Assembly (NCBI RefSeq): GCF_932526225.1
Contig: NC_064046.1
Coordinates: 13,659,708-13,723,707 of the forward strand
Length of the DNA stretch: 64,000 bases
DNA from: Nematostella vectensis
Taxonomy: Eukaryota; Cnidaria; Anthozoa; Actiniaria; Edwardsiidae
Direction of reading: 5' to 3'
The translations under genes were made by a program, and so were the position numbers. The first letter of the stretch is position 1. Every line of letters begins with the position of its first letter. Below, in pieces: positions 60,860-64,000 of this stretch. The notes beneath the pieces are model-generated. The model searched no databases. It had not been told where the DNA came from and worked only from the letters and a program-made list of their open reading frames with translations.

Positions 60860-62836
60860 CTACTCTTCAGCATGTGTCTTCTCAAACTCCCTTCTCACTT
60901 CATCCATAAGTCCTTTATTACAAAGCAAATCAATAGCTGTCATTGCCATCGCCTTGGCAGCCAAAAGGCTCTTCTCGTGGCTTATGTCCTGTCCAGCAGC
61001 CTCCCTGAATGCATGGGAGTGGTTAACAGAAGCTGTGCCGATGCTGTACAATGGGTGGATTGATGGCACAACATGCGATACGTTCCCCATATCAGTAGAT
61101 CCTAGAACTACAGCTTTCTGTTCATCCAGAGGGGGGAATTCCTCCCCAATAGTTTCTGCATTTGCTTGATATAGCGATGCCATTCTTTCATTGGTTGCTA
61201 AATTAGAATAATGTGGTTCACCAAGAAATTCCATTTCAAGGGTACACCCTAGAAAGAACATAAAAAAAAAAATGGTTCATTTGCAAGAAACCTTCAAATA
61301 ACTATCTATGATCAGGGTGGTAAAGGGGGTATTCATCACGTTTCACAAACCCAAAAAATGGCTTTTTCATGTTTCAGAGACCGAAAAAAGGCATTTTCAT
61401 GTTATTGAATACCGTAATATTGCGTCCAAAAATCGCAATACAGTAGTACTACGTCCAAAATCTGAAAATACTAGTATTTATTGTATACGACAATACATAT
61501 CTATCTATTTTGGAAAGGTCACATGACTCTGTTCAACACACTCAAACACTTGAGCTAAATCTCGATTCACGGAGACTTGAAACTTCTAAATTACGGGGAG
61601 AGTTAAATCACGTTTCACAACAGTGAAAAATGGCCAAATCTCAATTCATGAAAAAACCCTTTACCCCCCTGTATGATTTAAGTCTGATACTTTATTAACG
61701 ATATTTGATTAAAAGCCAATGAAAATTGATTCTTGAAGTGACTCTGTATTGTAAACGGTGGCCTGATTGGACTTCTTTAAGGGGCACTTTCTTTTCAAAT
61801 TATTGGGCGGCGCATGAGTCCCCACCCCTGCTATTATGGCCCTGCAACTAGAACAATTAGGAGGAGGGGATAGCTTTATTGGAAGGATGTTAGCAATAGC
61901 TGGAAGTAGCCTTAGTAGATATTCATGCTAAAAATAACTTAAATTTGGCCATTACATAAAAGGCTGGTTGTTAAATAAATGCCTAATAAATTTACACCTT
62001 TGATAAGTAAAACTATGTAGCCTTCAAAATCATCATTTTTATTCTCAGCAGCCCTAGGGCTGCTAAGAATTTAAGCCATATTATCACTGGTTTACTTCTG
62101 GTACATTGCATAACAATCTCCGATGATTTTTAACAGGAAAAGAAAAAAAAAATGTTTCAAAATTGTAAAAGCAGTGTGTCTAATGGAAGTTTTATTGAGG
62201 ATGTGCCTGACAATTTAGAGTGGATGGCCTGTTTAATAGCGCAGATTCTGATAGATTCTTTTGTCTCTTGTTGGTTGAGGTTTCTGCCGGAGGTAAACTG
62301 GTGACAATGTGACTTTAAGCCTTTACTCTTCAGTTATTTTATATCAAGCTTACCTGTTGCCATAGCAGCCCCTTCCAAACACCTGATACACTTATCTTCA
62401 AGCTGCTTCAACTCATTTTCTGTAGGTGCTCTATACTCTACTATCATCTTTGTCTGATCAGGGATAATGTTTGGTTTAACCCCACCCTCTGTTATAATAC
62501 TATGAAAGCGCCAACTTGGTCTCAACTGCTGTCGTAACATACTCAGGTTGGAATATGCCATGATGGCTGCATCAAGGGCATTGACTCCTTCCCAGGGGAA
62601 GGCTGCAGCATGAGTGGTTTGTCCCTTGAATGTTGCCATGACCACCTTATCGGCTAGGACTGTAGGCATGGTCGTGTTGCTAGGAAATGGATGTACCATC
62701 ATGCAGAAGTCTATGCTCTCAAAGCAGCCATTGCGGATCATTGTGCCTTTGCCATTGCCATGTTCCTCAGCTGGGGTACCGAGGACTGAAATCTTCCCTT
62801 TGCAACCACTCAAGGAATCTATTGCAGCTTTTATTC
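60860..62836 (-). CDS. PM20D2: PM20D2-like M20 metallopeptidase, copy B (exons 2 and 3; first exon off the right edge)
   Basis: Tandem paralog of copy A in the same orientation. Exons 62836-62354 and 61248-60860 have exactly the lengths of copy A's exons 2 and 3 (483 and 389 bases) and the same phases. Exon 2 has GTPAEEHGNGKGTM, FCMMVHPFP, THAAAFPWEGVNALDA and EGGVKPNIIPD; exon 3 has STDMGNVSHVVPSIHPLYSI and AMTAIDLLCNKGL. The first exon, with the HACGH metal site, must lie beyond base 64000; none was found from 62837 to 64000. Relative to copy A, the first His of HAAHAAAF is replaced (QTTHAAAF). The sequence differs widely from copy A, so the duplication is not recent. Confidence 0.88.
61880..62312. 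repeat. MITE-family member in the intron of PM20D2-like copy B
   Basis: At 62150-62312 lie 'gtgtctaatggaagttttat', 'gagtggatggcctgtttaat', 'agcgcagattctgatagatt' and 'taaactggtgacaatgtgac', relating it to 29885-30045 and 13719-13943. The preceding 270 bases show nothing recognisable. Confidence 0.65.
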
Positions 62837-62904
62837 CTAGAAAAAAATATACGGATGTAAAGCAGGGTTGGATCCAGGATTAGGGGCCAGGCAGCAAGGA
62901 CCTA

Positions 62905-63614
62905 AAGGGGGTAGCATAGCTGTCATAGGGGGTAGCATAGCTGTCATAGGGGGTAGCATAGCTGTCATAGGGGGTAGCATAGCTGTCATAGGGGGTAGAT
63001 AGCTGTCATAGGGGGTAGCATAATTGTCATAGGGGGTAGCATAGCTGTCATAGGGGGTAGCATAACTGTCATAGGGGGTAGCATAGCTGTCATAGGGGGT
63101 AGCATAGCTGTCATAGGGGGTAGCATAGCTGTCATAGGGGGTAGCATAGCTGTCATAGAGGGTAGCATAGCTGTCATAGGGGGTAGCATAGCTGTCATAG
63201 GGGGTAGCATAGCTGTCATAGGGGGTAGCATAACTGTCATAGGGGGTAGCATAACTGTCATAGGGGGTAGATAGCTGTCATAGAGGGTAGCATAATTGTC
63301 ATAGGGGGTAGCATAGCTGTCATAGGGGGTAGCATAATTGTCATAGGGGGTAGCATAGCTGTCATAGGGGGTAGCATAGCTGTCATAGGGGGTAGCATAA
63401 CTGTCATAGGGGGTAGCATAACTGTCATAGGGGGTAGATAGCTGTCATAGGGGGTAGCATAACTGTCATAGGGGGTAGATAGCTGTCATAGGGGGTAGCA
63501 TAACTGTCATAGGGGGTAGCATAGATGTCATAGGGGGTAGCATAACTGTCATAGGGGGTAGATAGCTGTCATAGGGGGTAGATAGCTGTCATAGGGGGTA
63601 GCATAACTGTCATA
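62905..63614. repeat. 21-bp minisatellite, about 34 copies, in an intron of copy B
   Basis: The unit is GGGGGTAGCATAGCTGTCAT + A (21 bases), with variants 'cataac', 'cataat' and a 20-base 'ggggtagatag' form. The 21-base period keeps a 7-residue frame open on the minus strand (MTAMLPP repeats, 62986-63261), which is an artefact. Immediately after the array (63612-63655) and again at 63790-63850 lies the interspersed repeat described at 60171-60262. Confidence 0.95.
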
Positions 63615-63639
63615 ACTCACCAGCATTAGGTGGGTGTCA

Positions 63640-64000
63640 CAAGATTTTGGACCTCATCACAAACCTCATCACAAGCCTAAATGTTTTTAGAATGTTCATA
63701 CATTCTCTGTATTCATCCACATTGGCTCTCTTGTTTTTTTTTCCCACATTTTCCCTGATTTCACAAGATTTCTGTCCGAGTTGGGTTGACACCTGTCAAC
63801 TCTTCCGCATTAGGCGGGAGTCTCAAGATTTTGGACCCCTTCTCCTGCTCTCCCCCAGGAGAGATCCAAATCTACCACTTTTTAGCGATTTCTATTGCTT
63901 AAGAAAAATCCTTTATAGAAAATCCTAATAGAAAATTGACATTTTGCCTATTTTTCTATTTTTTGTAGTGTCACTTATCTAAAACACAGAGATCTATATT
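63640..64000. other. Right-edge intron sequence of copy B
   Basis: Two partial copies of the repeat also found at 60171-60262. No M20 exon is visible, so the first exon of copy B lies outside the window. Confidence 0.6.

Noticed and set aside
62986-63261. MLPPMTA heptad-repeat protein
   Set aside because: Artefact of the 21-bp minisatellite; lies in an intron of copy B.

Overview
The window looks like nuclear DNA of an anthozoan cnidarian, probably a sea anemone (Nematostella-like). That assignment is inference. It rests on AT-rich introns with GT-AG splice sites, metazoan gene families with intermediate sequence divergence, and dense small inverted-repeat transposons. A 200-base run of N at 45001-45200 is an assembly gap. 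The gene models were built by hand from protein similarity, splice consensus and codon phase; every junction proposed inside a multi-exon gene is phase-compatible.

Layout. (1) 1-10850, minus: the 5' six exons of the mitochondrial cysteine desulfurase NFS1, running off the left edge. One intron holds a 3.6-kb foldback element and a second inverted-repeat element. (2) 12030-19870, plus: an SLC16/MCT-like transporter with a cytoplasmic tail of about 400 residues, divergent from NFS1 across about 1.2 kb. (3) 19871-23571: repeats, a THAP-like fragment and a 1-kb inverted-repeat element. (4) 23572-25735, plus: a 170-residue protein with an N-terminal chromodomain and a C-terminal membrane anchor, the most unusual gene here. 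(5) 29502-32936, plus: an ataxin-1-like AXH-domain protein without polyglutamine. (6) 34700-37805: a LINE remnant, an ATA microsatellite and a Penelope-like retroelement with a GIY-YIG domain in inverted copies. (7) 38081-40946, plus: a secreted or surface protein with two Ly6/uPAR (three-finger) domains. (8) 45798-52649, plus: a secreted ML-domain (NPC2-like) lipid-binding protein. (9) 52870-56155: a 3.3-kb C-rich minisatellite between convergent genes. (10) 56505-64000, minus: two tandem PM20D2-like M20 metallopeptidase paralogs, the second cut by the right edge.

The genes have no common pathway; this is an ordinary mixed metazoan neighbourhood. Most of the unusual content lies in the repeats, including a minisatellite whose short progenitor-like copy sits in an intron of the neighbouring gene, and in the membrane-anchored chromodomain protein.
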